Under the pieces are notes generated by a model that did no database searches, was not told the origin of the DNA, and worked only from the letters and a program-made list of their open reading frames with translations. Shown here one piece after another: positions 17,161-25,804 of a stretch of DNA of 64,000 bases. Made by a program: the position numbers and the translations under genes. This stretch comes from Flavobacterium album (lineage in GTDB: Bacteria > Bacteroidota > Bacteroidia > Flavobacteriales > Flavobacteriaceae), in the NCBI RefSeq assembly GCF_003096035.1, contig NZ_CP029186.1, positions 447,001 through 511,000 on the forward strand, written 5' to 3'. Position 1 is the first letter of the stretch; the number at the start of each line of letters is the position of its first letter.

Positions 17161-19452
17161 CTATTTATTCTTCGCCATTTTCAGGCGCTTTTCTTTCTCC
17201 TGTGCATCTACAACCGCCACGGCAGCCATGTTCACCATTTCCTCTACGCTCGCGCCCAGCTGGAAAATATGCACCGGCTTGTCCATGCCGAGCATTATCG
17301 GGCCTATGGAAACCACGTGATCAAGCTCTTTAAGTATCTTATACGTAATATTCGCCGACTCGAGGTTCGGGAAAATAAGCGTGTTCACTTTTTTGCCTGC
17401 CAGTTTCGAGAACGGGAATTTACTTTTGTGCAAATCGGGGTTCAGTGCAAAGTCGGCCTGTATCTCACCGTCTACGATAAGGTCCGGATATTCCTTATGC
17501 AGGTAAGCCACCGCCTCGCGCACTTTTACAGCACTAGCATCGGTTGACGAGCCAAAGTTGGAGAACGACACCATGGCTATTACCGGCTCCATACCAAACA
17601 TCCTTACGGTGCGGGCCGTCATCAGGGCAATCCTGGCAAGGTCTTCTGCATTCGGGTTTGGATTGATGGCGGTATCCGAAAGGAACAGCGGCCCTCTTTT
17701 GGTAAGCATCATGTTAGTGGTTGCTATGCGCGTTACTCCCGGCGCTTTGCCCATCAGCAGCATAATCGGCTTTACTGTAGAAGGATAGCTTCGCGAATAG
17801 CCTGTAACCAGTGCATCGGCTTCGCCTTCGTTTACCATCATGGCGGCAAAATAATTGCGTTCGCGCATCCACTTTTGCGCATCCAGCAGGTTGATGCCCC
17901 TGCGCTGCCTGCTTTTCCAGAAGGACTCGGCATAACGGTAGCGCCTCTCGTCCTCGGCATCGGTTTTCGGGTCGATGATAGCTACTTCTGCATCAAAGCC
18001 TATCTCGGCCTTAAGGATGTTTATTTTTTCACGGTTACCCAAAAGTATCGGGAAACCTATTTTTTCTTCGAGTACGATCTGGGCGGCTTTCAGCACATCC
18101 AGATGGTCGGCTTCAGCAAAAACAATACGTTTCGGGTCGGTTTTCGCCCTGTTGGTAAGGAGCCTTACCATTTTGTTATCGTTACCCAGGCGCTCCAACA
18201 GCTCCTCGGTATATTTATCCCAGTCGAGTATCGGGTGCTTTGCTACGCCGCTTTCCATGGCGGCCCTTGCCACGGCAGGTGCCACTACAGCTATAAGCCT
18301 TGGGTCGAACGGTTTCGGAATAATATATTCACGCCCAAAGTTCAGTTTGGTTTCGCCATAGGCAATATTCACCTGCTCCGGTACAGGGGCTTTAGCGAGT
18401 TCGGCCAGGGCAGTTACGGCAGCCATTTTCATGGCCTCGTTAATCCTGGTGGCCCTGACATCGAGCGCACCCCTGAAGATGTAGGGGAAGCCAAGCACAT
18501 TGTTCACCTGGTTAGGATGATCTGACCGTCCTGTAGCCATGATCACATCAGGGCGGGTAGCTATTGCAGTGCCATAATCTATTTCGGGTATCGGGTTGGC
18601 CATAGCAAACACGATCGGGTTGGCCGCCATGCTAAGGAGCATTTCAGGCGTGAGGATATTCCCCACCGAAAGTCCAAGAAACACATCGGCTCCGGCAACA
18701 GCCTCACTCAATGTCATGAGTTGTTCTTTGGCATATTTCCGTTGCAGGTCGGAGAGGTCGGTACGGCTGTTTGTGAGCATGCCGTCCTTATCGAACATAA
18801 TGATGTTCTCTACCTTCACACCCAGCAGGAGGTACAGGTTGGCACAGGCCAGCGCGGCAGAACCGGCGCCCGAAACTACAACCTTAATTTCCTCTATATA
18901 TTTCTCGGCAAGCTCGATGGCATTAAGCAGCGCTGCCGAGGAAATGATGGCGGTACCGTGCTGGTCGTCGTGCATTACCGGTATGTTAAGCTCTTCAACG
19001 AGCCTCCTTTCGATCTCGAACGATTCCGGGGCCTTAATGTCTTCGAGGTTAATTCCCCCGAAGGTAGGCGCGATATTTTTTACCGTCTGTATAAAAGCCT
19101 CGACATCCTTGGTGTCTACCTCGATATCAAAAACATCAATATCGGCAAATATCTTGAACAGCAAGCCTTTGCCTTCCATTACCGGCTTAGAGGCTTCCGG
19201 GCCGATGTCGCCCAGTCCGAGCACTGCGGTACCGTTAGAGATCACGGCAACCAAGTTGCCTTTGGCAGTATATTTATATACGTTGTCTGTGTCTTTTGCA
19301 ATTTCAAGGCAGGGTTCTGCAACACCCGGGGAGTACGCAAGCGAGAGGTCCCTCTGTGTAGCATAAGGCTTTGTGGGCACAACCTGTATCTTGCCGGGAT
19401 GCGGCTTAGCATGGTATAAAAGGGCTTCCCGTCTTTTACTGTATTGATTCAT
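17161..19452 (-). CDS. maeB: NADP-dependent malic enzyme with phosphotransacetylase-like domain
   Basis: This 763-residue two-domain protein decarboxylates malate to pyruvate and forms NADPH. Residues about 15-160 form the malic N-domain (SLAYSPGVAEPCLEI, GKGLLFKIFADIDVFDI) and about 160-415 the Rossmann domain (VVSGAGSAALACANL, MFDKDGML). About 425-755 form a PTA_PTB-like domain (NRAKTDPKRIVFAEAD, VTGYSRSYPSTVKPI). In enterobacterial MaeB the last domain senses acetyl-CoA rather than acting as an enzyme. Length matches that architecture. A TAACTTTG box at 19485-19478 (minus strand) lies about 25 bp upstream of the ATG. The gene appears monocistronic. Confidence 0.94.
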   Translation of the reverse strand: MNQYSKRREALLYHAKPHPGKIQVVPTKPYATQRDLSLAYSPGVAEPCLEIAKDTDNVYKYTAKGNLVAVISNGTAVLGLGDIGPEASKPVMEGKGLLFKIFADIDVFDIEVDTKDVEAFIQTVKNIAPTFGGINLEDIKAPESFEIERRLVEELNIPVMHDDQHGTAIISSAALLNAIELAEKYIEEIKVVVSGAGSAALACANLYLLLGVKVENIIMFDKDGMLTNSRTDLSDLQRKYAKEQLMTLSEAVAGADVFLGLSVGNILTPEMLLSMAANPIVFAMANPIPEIDYGTAIATRPDVIMATGRSDHPNQVNNVLGFPYIFRGALDVRATRINEAMKMAAVTALAELAKAPVPEQVNIAYGETKLNFGREYIIPKPFDPRLIAVVAPAVARAAMESGVAKHPILDWDKYTEELLERLGNDNKMVRLLTNRAKTDPKRIVFAEADHLDVLKAAQIVLEEKIGFPILLGNREKINILKAEIGFDAEVAIIDPKTDAEDERRYRYAESFWKSRQRRGINLLDAQKWMRERNYFAAMMVNEGEADALVTGYSRSYPSTVKPIMLLMGKAPGVTRIATTNMMLTKRGPLFLSDTAINPNPNAEDLARIALMTARTVRMFGMEPVIAMVSFSNFGSSTDASAVKVREAVAYLHKEYPDLIVDGEIQADFALNPDLHKSKFPFSKLAGKKVNTLIFPNLESANITYKILKELDHVVSIGPIMLGMDKPVHIFQLGASVEEMVNMAAVAVVDAQEKEKRLKMAKNK

Positions 19453-19619
19453 TTTTTAACATTTGATACCGAACCTACAAAGTTAAACCTAAGAACGGAA
19501 CTAAGAAATTTTTAACGTTTTCTTTTTGGGAATAAAAGCTGTTCGCAAAGGCGCACAAAGAAGGCGCAAGTTCCTCAAAGGAAAACTAAAAGACAAACCA
19601 CACTTTTGCTATATCCGCA

Positions 19620-20540
19620 TTACTTCAAAAAATCAATATTCCTTTTAAGGCCTTCGTATTTGGTGCGCTTTACGGCGGAATTTTTAAATACGGCCCTAAA
19701 GGTATCTTCGGTAATTTCTTCCCAGTCCTTTTTGGTCATGGAAAGCAGGTCGGGATGCGGATTGAAGAGCGGTTCGGAATGCGGTTTGGAGAAGCGGTTC
19801 CACGGGCAAACGTCCTGGCAGATGTCGCACCCAAAAGCCCATTCATCAAATTTGCCTTTCATTTCGGCGGGCAGGTTGTCTTTTAATTCGATGGTAAAAT
19901 AAGAAATGCATTTGCTGCCATCTACTACATAAGGCTGTATAATGGCTTGTGTCGGGCAGGCATCGAGGCAGGCGGTGCAGGAACCGCAATGGTCGGTTAC
20001 CGCATGGTCGTATTCCAGTTCGATATCCACGATAAGCTCGGCAATAAAAAAGAATGAGCCTACCTGCTTGCTCAGGAGGTTGCTGTTCTTGCCTATCCAT
20101 CCCAGGCCGCTTTTGGCTGCCCATGCCTTATCCAGCACCGGCGCCGAATCTACAAAGGCCCTCCCTCCTACTTCACCGATAGTTGACTGTATCGAATGCA
20201 GGAGCTCCTTTAGCTTTTCTTTTATGACAAAATGGTAATCCTGCCCGTAAGCGTATTTGGATATTTTGTAAGTGCCTTCGGTTTGGGTTTCTGACGGATA
20301 GTAATTCAGCAGCAGGGAGATCACGCTTTTGGCACCATCTACAAGCAGCGTCGGGTCGAGGCGCTTGTCGAAGTAATTTTCCATGTACTGCATCTGGCCA
20401 TGGCGGCCTTCGTTGAGCCATTTTTCAAGGCGCGGGGCTTCTTCTTCGAGAAAAACCGCTTTTGAAATGCCACATGAAAGGAAGCCTAATCTCTTGGCTT
20501 CTTGCTTTATAAAATCACTATATGGTTTTTTATTGTTCAT
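19620..20540 (-). CDS. queG: Epoxyqueuosine reductase
   Basis: This 306-residue cobalamin- and iron-sulfur-dependent enzyme carries out the last step of queuosine synthesis on tRNA (epoxyqueuosine to queuosine). Two [4Fe-4S] signatures are complete: [16 protein letters not shown] and [13 protein letters not shown]. The N-terminal DUF1730 part contains [16 protein letters not shown] and [19 protein letters not shown]. The start [13 protein letters not shown] at 20540 was preferred to an upstream in-frame ATG at 20564 that falls in a dispersed repeat. It lies 89 bp downstream of ruvB in the same direction; a hairpin-forming repeat separates them. Confidence 0.94.
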   Translation of the reverse strand: MNNKKPYSDFIKQEAKRLGFLSCGISKAVFLEEEAPRLEKWLNEGRHGQMQYMENYFDKRLDPTLLVDGAKSVISLLLNYYPSETQTEGTYKISKYAYGQDYHFVIKEKLKELLHSIQSTIGEVGGRAFVDSAPVLDKAWAAKSGLGWIGKNSNLLSKQVGSFFFIAELIVDIELEYDHAVTDHCGSCTACLDACPTQAIIQPYVVDGSKCISYFTIELKDNLPAEMKGKFDEWAFGCDICQDVCPWNRFSKPHSEPLFNPHPDLLSMTKKDWEEITEDTFRAVFKNSAVKRTKYEGLKRNIDFLK

Positions 20541-20542
20541 AG

Positions 20543-20597
20543 ACCTCACCCCGGCCCTCTCCAAAGGAGAGGGGAGCGGGGAACGTGCTTACTCTTG
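20543..20597. repeat. CCCTCTCC/GGAGAGGG repeat between ruvB and queG
   Basis: CCCTCTCC (20555-20562) and GGAGAGGG (20566-20573) form an 8-bp hairpin, followed by GGGGAACGTGCTTACTC. The same hairpin-plus-CGTGCTTACTC layout is found in the element at 49564-49683 and, more degenerate, at 44060-44105. Confidence 0.6.
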
Positions 20598-20629
20598 ATG
20601 ACTTTATACCCGATAAACTTACTATATAT

Positions 20630-21655
20630 CTAATCGAAAAGGCCTCCCTGCGGATTCAATCGTACCTTACCCAAATGCCTGTATGCCTTTTCAGTGACTT
20701 CCCTTCCTCTTGGTGTTCGCATAATGAAGCCTTCCTGGATCAGGAACGGTTCGTATACTTCCTCGATGGTCTCCCCGCTTTCGGATACGGCTGTTGCCAA
20801 GGTGGAGAGCCCTACAGGGCCGCCCTTGAATTTGTCGATAATGGTGTTGAGTATTTTGTTGTCCATTTCATCAAGGCCGTGGGCATCGACGTTCAGGGCT
20901 TTCAGGGAATATTTGGCGATCTCGACATCTATTTTGCCATTGCCTTTTATCTGGGCAAAATCGCGCACACGTCGCAGCAGTGCATTGGCGATACGCGGCG
21001 TCCCGCGGCTGCGGCCTGCGATCTCGATGGCAGCCTCCATGGTAATGGGCATTTTTAAGATCATCGAGCTGCGCTGCACTATTGTGGTAAGCAGTTCGGT
21101 GGTGTAGTATTGCAGCCTGCTGGAGATCCCAAAACGGGCACGCATTGGCGCTGTGAGCAAGCCCGAGCGAGTGGTGGCCCCTACCAGCGTAAACGGGTTA
21201 AGCCCTATTTGAACCGATCGTGCATTGGGACCCGACTCTATCATGATATCTATCCTGAAATCCTCCATAGCTGAATACAGGTATTCTTCCACGATAGGGC
21301 TCAGGCGGTGTATTTCGTCGATAAAAAGAATGTCGCGCTCTTCCAGGTTGGTGAGCAGCCCGGCAAGGTCGCCCGGCTTATCAAGCACCGGCCCGGAAGT
21401 TATTTTAATGCCTACGCCCAACTCATTCGCAAGGATGTTTGCCAGTGTGGTCTTCCCAAGCCCCGGAGGCCCGTGGAATAACGTATGGTCGAGCGCCTCA
21501 TTGCGCATATTTGCAGCCTTCACAAATACCAGGAGGTTTTCCAGTACCTGGTCCTGCCCGGTAAAATCGTCGAACGATAAGGGCCTGAGCTTCTTTTCAA
21601 GGTCCAGCTCTTCGGCATTGTACCTGGCGTTGGTAGGGTCTAAATTCTCATTCAT
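20630..21655 (-). CDS. ruvB: Holliday junction branch migration ATPase RuvB
   Basis: This 341-residue AAA+ motor drives branch migration with RuvA. Walker A is [11 protein letters not shown], Walker [10 protein letters not shown], sensor/arginine region [18 protein letters not shown]. The C-terminal winged helix contains [17 protein letters not shown]. The start MNENLDPTN at 21655 was used. A TATCTTTG box ends only 4 nt before this ATG, so the message may be leaderless. A 16-bp perfect palindrome (21667-21682) abuts that box and is a candidate operator. ruvA is 3.6 kb away in another unit. Confidence 0.95.
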   Translation of the reverse strand: MNENLDPTNARYNAEELDLEKKLRPLSFDDFTGQDQVLENLLVFVKAANMRNEALDHTLFHGPPGLGKTTLANILANELGVGIKITSGPVLDKPGDLAGLLTNLEERDILFIDEIHRLSPIVEEYLYSAMEDFRIDIMIESGPNARSVQIGLNPFTLVGATTRSGLLTAPMRARFGISSRLQYYTTELLTTIVQRSSMILKMPITMEAAIEIAGRSRGTPRIANALLRRVRDFAQIKGNGKIDVEIAKYSLKALNVDAHGLDEMDNKILNTIIDKFKGGPVGLSTLATAVSESGETIEEVYEPFLIQEGFIMRTPRGREVTEKAYRHLGKVRLNPQGGLFD

Positions 21656-21659
21656 GCAA

Positions 21660-21682
21660 CAAAGATAATCGAAATTTCGATT
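21660..21682 (-). promoter_or_regulatory. ruvB -7 box with adjoining 16-bp palindrome
   Basis: On the minus strand TATCTTTG (21667-21660) fits the TAnnTTTG element. Directly upstream, AATCGAAATTTCGATT (21667-21682) is a perfect palindrome lying where a repressor would block the promoter. No -33 TTTG is visible, which would suit an activated or weak promoter. Confidence 0.45.
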
Positions 21683-21692
21683 GTCCTCACTG

Positions 21693-21995
21693 CTACATCC
21701 TGTACCCTTCGGAAAGTATGTTGCCCCATTCGGGATTTTCGTCGATATAATGCATTACATACGAGCATAAGGGCATGATGGTAAACCCGTTGTCTTTGGC
21801 GCACTGGAAGGTGCCCTTTACCAAACGGGCCGCAATGCCTCGTCCCTGCAACGCTTCGGGGACTTCGGTATGCGTGAGGAATATCTTTTCGCCTTCGCGG
21901 TAGTATTCGAGGAATGCAACCTGGCCATCGATGTGCAGTTCGAACTGCTTGCCTTCTTCATTGACCTTAAAGCCGTCATTGTTGTGGTTTTTCAT
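21693..21995 (-). CDS. Small GNAT-type N-acetyltransferase (YjdJ-like)
   Basis: This 100-residue protein of the short GCN5-related class keeps only the acetyl-CoA binding core. The pyrophosphate-binding loop is [13 protein letters not shown]. Upstream are [20 protein letters not shown] and downstream [17 protein letters not shown], the layout typical of YjdJ/Gtn-like proteins. The substrate is unknown. It lies 37 bp upstream of ruvB on the same strand, but ruvB has its own promoter candidate between them. Confidence 0.85.
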   Translation of the reverse strand: MKNHNNDGFKVNEEGKQFELHIDGQVAFLEYYREGEKIFLTHTEVPEALQGRGIAARLVKGTFQCAKDNGFTIMPLCSYVMHYIDENPEWGNILSEGYRM

Positions 21996-22122
21996 AGTAA
22001 GGTGGTTTTTCGTAAAGGTAGGGCTTATTGTTTTGGAGAATATTTAAAGTACGTTAAAAGTCCGAAGTCGGGTGTCCGAAGCCCGATGATTCGGGTTTTG
22101 GTATTTGAAACATAGAAAGATG

Positions 22123-22163
22123 GAATGCGGATGACGCGGATTTTGGCAGATTAGCGCGGATTT
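22123..22163. repeat. Dispersed GCGGAT-type intergenic repeat, copy 2
   Basis: This 41-bp copy (GAATGCGGATGACGCGG...) is identical to 1671-1711 at 34 of 41 positions and lies in the same orientation. It sits at the edge of a 387-bp gene-free region. Confidence 0.55.
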
Positions 22164-22208
22164 ACATACTAACGCAATAATGATTTTCACACAAATTTCT
22201 CAACTTCG

Positions 22209-22372
22209 CTGTTTCCGGATCTCCCGAGGGGTGACCTGTTAAAAACGTTGTTATGATGCGTAGCGTCCGCGTGAGGGACAGGGAGCGGCATCCCCCGCCT
22301 TTTTCGGCGGGGATACAGCGGATGGCCCGACGGCGTAGTCCCGATAGGTATCGGGGGGAGCCGGCACGCCCA
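22209..22372 (+). ncRNA. Structured intergenic element, possibly a Flavo-1-like RNA
   Basis: The 387-bp gap between the GNAT and DUF5694 genes contains a GC-rich block unlike its surroundings. From 22268 it reads CCGCGTGAGGGACAGGGAGC. A stem follows (CCCCGCC 22293-22299 with GGCGGGG 22306-22312), then ACAGCGGATGGCCCGACG and a second stem (CCCGATA 22340-22346 with TATCGGG 22349-22355). 'GTGAGGGA..G..AGCGG' followed by two hairpins resembles a structured RNA class reported from Flavobacteria (Flavo-1), but I am matching from memory. A mobile repeat is the alternative. Confidence 0.4.
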
Positions 22373-22382
22373 AATAACAAGT

Positions 22383-23228
22383 TTACTCTTTGAAATAATC
22401 TTCAAATTCTACTACTTCAATAAGCGGATGGGCCTGAAACATATCTTTTAAAGCTTTTATATGGCCTGCACCATAGAGCACAAGCACACTTTGGGGCCTG
22501 TCAGTAAGGATGTCGCGCATAATGTTCGAATAAATATTCACATTGCGCATCATATTATACTGTGTAAAAAATGCGCCGGTACCTTCTGCATTCTTATCGA
22601 GATAGGTTGTGATATTGGCATAAAAAAGCTTGTTAAGGTAGTCTTTTGAATTGAGCTTGCGGAATACGGCAGTCAGGTCCTGGCTGGGAATATTGTCATT
22701 AAAGGCGCTAAGCTGTTTTAGCACAATGTTATCGTAAACCGTAAAATCATTATCGCCTATGCCAAGCGAATCGCAAAGACGGTTCATTTTTATTGCATAT
22801 TGGGTAAATTGCCTGTCACCGGCTTTGGCGCTTTCATCATACGCCCAGTCAATACACTTTACGCCATTACGTATATTGAGCCGCTGTGCCAGCTTTATAC
22901 CTATCTGGAAAATCTCATTGCGGAGTGCGACAGGTTTTTTTGTATAGTATGCTGTATAGATGCTGTCCCAAAACTTTTGTTTGTCGGGCGTGTTCTCTAC
23001 ATAGATCTTTTCCACATCCTTTTTTTGGAGGATGTCGAGAAGGGCATTAATCTGTTTCTGGCGTTCCGGACCAAGGATATTGTCTTTAGTCCCATCGACT
23101 TTCAGGGCATCGGTAGTGCCGCCCATATGGTAGGTCGCAATGAGGTGCACCTTTACTTTTTGCTGGGCAAAGCCGGCAAGGCAAAACAACAGCAGGCAGA
23201 TCTGCGGGATAGTCTTAATTCGTTGCAT
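22383..23228 (-). CDS. DUF5694 domain-containing secreted protein
   Basis: This 281-residue protein has a signal peptide (MQRIKTIPQICLLLFCLAGF, cut before QQKVKV). The start at 23228 was chosen because an open frame to 23486 would overlap the divergent permease gene. The mature part carries a TraB/GumN-like plan: HLIATYHMGGTTD near the N-terminus, KIYVENTPDKQ, and VLVLYGAGHIKALKDMF near the C-terminus. This suits the DUF5694 family, common in Bacteroidota and of unproven function. By analogy to TraB it may be a metal-dependent hydrolase using the N-terminal His/Glu and the GAGH motif; that is inference. It is divergently transcribed from the permease. Confidence 0.75.
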   Translation of the reverse strand: MQRIKTIPQICLLLFCLAGFAQQKVKVHLIATYHMGGTTDALKVDGTKDNILGPERQKQINALLDILQKKDVEKIYVENTPDKQKFWDSIYTAYYTKKPVALRNEIFQIGIKLAQRLNIRNGVKCIDWAYDESAKAGDRQFTQYAIKMNRLCDSLGIGDNDFTVYDNIVLKQLSAFNDNIPSQDLTAVFRKLNSKDYLNKLFYANITTYLDKNAEGTGAFFTQYNMMRNVNIYSNIMRDILTDRPQSVLVLYGAGHIKALKDMFQAHPLIEVVEFEDYFKE

Positions 23229-23313
23229 ACCAGTAAAAATAGCAATTATAGGCTGCCTGCGCCAATGAAAAGCTTTTTTAAATATCTTTAGGCAACCAAA
23301 ACCAAACCAAATT

Positions 23314-24729
23314 ATGGAAAACGAACACGAAGGCAAGCACTTAAAGCGCGAACTGGGCCTGCTCGACGGCACTATGCTCGTTGTAGGCTCGATGATAGGA
23401 TCGGGTATTTTTATCGTTAGCGCCGATATGATGCGCAATGTGGGCAGCGCCGGATGGCTGATTTTGATATGGGTACTTTCTGGCATAATGACAATGATCG
23501 CAGCCGTGAGCTATGGCGAGCTGAGTGCCATGTTCCCCAAGGCCGGCGGGCAGTATGTGTACCTTAAAGAATCTTACAGCAAACTCATAGCTTTCCTTTA
23601 CGGCTGGAGCTTTTTTGCCGTAATACAAACGGGAACCATCGCCGCTGTTGGTGTGGCTTTCGGGAAGTTTGCCGCCTACCTGTACCCGCCTTTGGGGCCC
23701 GACAACATTCTTTATGAAGTTGGCGCTTTTAAACTCAATGCTGCACAGCTGGTATCTATCGCCACGATCGTATTGCTTACGTTCATCAACAGCCGCGGCG
23801 TGAAGAACGGCAAATACATACAGACTATTTTTACCATTACCAAGATCGCCTCGCTTTTCGGGCTTATTATATTTGGGTTCGTACTGGCAGCCAAAGGCGA
23901 TATCTGGGATGCCAACTGGGCGGACGCCTGGACCGCAAGGCAATGGAATGGCGACACCAAAACATGGACAGCCATAGGCGGCGGTGTACTGATGTCGGCC
24001 ATTGCGGCCTCGATGGTGGGGTCGCTGTTCTCAAGCGATGCGTGGAATGGGGTAACGTTCATTTCGGGCGAGATAAAAGACCCGCACCGCAATGTAGGGC
24101 TCAGCCTTTTTTACGGAACGCTGATCGTAACGGTAATTTATATTTTAGCCAATATCATGTACCTCGCTGTTTTGCCTAATGACGGCATTGCTTTCGCCGA
24201 CCTGGACAGGTTGGGCATTGCGGCGGCACAGCCTATGTTCGGCAGTACCGGCACTTACATTATTGCCATTATGATCATGATTTCGACCTTTGGGTGCAAT
24301 AACGGGCTGATCATGGCCGGAGCAAGGGTGTACTATACTATGGCGAAGGACGGCCTGTTCTTTAAAAAGGCAGCAGGCCTTAACAGGGCAAGTGTACCGG
24401 GATGGGGGCTGTGGTTCCAGTGCATTTGGGCGTCGGCGCTTTGCCTGAGTGGGCAGTATGGCGACCTGCTGGATTATGTAATGATCATCGTGATGATCTT
24501 TTATATCCTGACCATTGCAGGCATCTTTATCCTGAGAAGGAAAATGCCCCATGCTGAGCGCCCTTACAAAGCGTTTGGCTATCCGGTGCTGCCAGCAATT
24601 TATATCCTGCTGGCTACCGTTTTCTGTGTGATGCTGCTGAAAGACAAGCCCGAGACCTGCGGATGGGGGGTAGTGATCATGCTGGGAGGGATACCGGTTT
24701 ATTATTTGACGAAGAGTAAAAACCAATAA
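23314..24729 (+). CDS. Amino acid permease, APC family
   Basis: This 471-residue transporter has twelve predicted helices. The first helix carries the substrate-binding glycine motif VVGSMIGSGIFIVSADM and the second AVSYGELSAMFPKAGGQYVY, both hallmarks of amino-acid/polyamine/organocation carriers of the LAT type. It would import or exchange amino acids across the inner membrane; substrate specificity cannot be read. The CPBP protease gene starts 6 bp downstream of its stop, so they probably form a two-gene unit. The 85-bp upstream gap is shared with the divergent DUF5694 gene. Confidence 0.9.
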   Translation: MENEHEGKHLKRELGLLDGTMLVVGSMIGSGIFIVSADMMRNVGSAGWLILIWVLSGIMTMIAAVSYGELSAMFPKAGGQYVYLKESYSKLIAFLYGWSFFAVIQTGTIAAVGVAFGKFAAYLYPPLGPDNILYEVGAFKLNAAQLVSIATIVLLTFINSRGVKNGKYIQTIFTITKIASLFGLIIFGFVLAAKGDIWDANWADAWTARQWNGDTKTWTAIGGGVLMSAIAASMVGSLFSSDAWNGVTFISGEIKDPHRNVGLSLFYGTLIVTVIYILANIMYLAVLPNDGIAFADLDRLGIAAAQPMFGSTGTYIIAIMIMISTFGCNNGLIMAGARVYYTMAKDGLFFKKAAGLNRASVPGWGLWFQCIWASALCLSGQYGDLLDYVMIIVMIFYILTIAGIFILRRKMPHAERPYKAFGYPVLPAIYILLATVFCVMLLKDKPETCGWGVVIMLGGIPVYYLTKSKNQ

Positions 24730-24735
24730 TAGTAT

Positions 24736-25557
24736 ATGAAGGCAATATGGCAAAAAAAAGCGCTTATCACCTATTTTTCACTAGCATATTTTATCAGTTG
24801 GATAATATGGTTCCCTTTATACAGTCCTGTATTTGGCATTAAAAATTTACCAGTCCTCCCTTTTCATCACGGCATAGGCGGCTTAGGGCCAATGCTCGCT
24901 GCTTTTATAACGACCGGGATTTTTGAAAAGAAGGAAGGTGTAAGGCTTCTTGCAAAACAAATATTGAAAATCCGCCCGTTAGTATGCATTGCTATCGCGT
25001 TCCTAAGCCCATTTATTCTGGCTGCAGCAGCAGTAGCGATTTCATCGGCATCTAATCACGTATCTTTTAACCTGGACGGGATTTTTGCTGCAAAAGAATT
25101 CCCCGAACTAACCTTCGCCGGCTTCTTCCTTTATAACCTCTGCTTTTTTGGCATTGGGGAGGAAACAGGATGGCGGGGGTTTGCATTACCGCGACTGCAA
25201 GCGAAGTACAATGCATTGTGGGCGGGTATCATTCTTACGGTATTTTGGGCAATATGGCACTGGCCCCTTTTCTTATATCGTCCGGGCTACACCAGTATGG
25301 GAATTGCTGGTATATCCGGCTGGATCTTTAGCCTGCTGACAGGCAGTATACTGCTATCATGGATCTACAATTCTTCAAGGGCGAGTATATTAGCCTGTGC
25401 AATATTTCATGCTACAATAGATATCGCTTTTCTTGCCGATTTTTCTGACGGTACTATTGCTAATTACATGGGTATGCTGATCACTATATGGGGAATTGTA
25501 ACAATAATTATTTATAAGCCGAAGAACTTATCCCACTCGGAAAGGATATCTAAATAA
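24736..25557 (+). CDS. CPBP family intramembrane glutamic endopeptidase
   Basis: This 273-residue membrane protein has about eight helices. It carries the Rce1/CAAX-like active-site motifs GEETGWRGFALPRL (paired Glu and Arg), FWAIWHWP and CAIFHATID (histidines). The family includes prenyl-protein endopeptidases and bacteriocin self-immunity proteins; no partner peptide is seen here. It starts 6 bp after the permease stop. Base composition is a little more AT-rich than its neighbours, and the gap after it (247 bp) holds only a terminator, so it may be a later insertion. Confidence 0.88.
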   Translation: MKAIWQKKALITYFSLAYFISWIIWFPLYSPVFGIKNLPVLPFHHGIGGLGPMLAAFITTGIFEKKEGVRLLAKQILKIRPLVCIAIAFLSPFILAAAAVAISSASNHVSFNLDGIFAAKEFPELTFAGFFLYNLCFFGIGEETGWRGFALPRLQAKYNALWAGIILTVFWAIWHWPLFLYRPGYTSMGIAGISGWIFSLLTGSILLSWIYNSSRASILACAIFHATIDIAFLADFSDGTIANYMGMLITIWGIVTIIIYKPKNLSHSERISK

Positions 25558-25750
25558 CCAGTTAAAGACTGTTTCGATAGATGTGATGATTATTAGCAGT
25601 TTACCCTATGTCAATAAAGCTCTGACTCAATATAGCCTGGCATATCAAAGGCTGCCAAAACAAAAGCCCAGGACAAAGCTGTTCCGTACTTTCTGTAAAA
25701 CATGCTTGTACGATGTGTGATTGGGTATGAATTCATGCACCGGGAAATAA

Positions 25751-25783
25751 AAAAGTGGCAGGTAAATTACCTGCCACTTTTTG
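25751..25783. terminator. Strong bidirectional terminator at the end of the complex III/oxidase operon
   Basis: Perfect 15-bp arms (25751-25765 and 25767-25781, AAAAGTGGCAGGTAA) are flanked by A and T runs on both sides. It lies between the converging CPBP gene and cox1 and can stop transcription from both sides. Confidence 0.85.
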
Positions 25784-25804
25784 TATAATTGAGTAAGAAT
25801 GATC

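Noticed and set aside
18596-19366. Long plus-strand ORF (256 codons) opposite maeB
   Set aside because: It is a shadow of the strongly conserved malic enzyme frame. It has Ser-rich low-complexity composition and no recognisable domain or signal.
23229-23486. N-terminal extension of the DUF5694 protein
   Set aside because: It overlaps the divergent permease gene and removes the signal peptide from the N-terminus.
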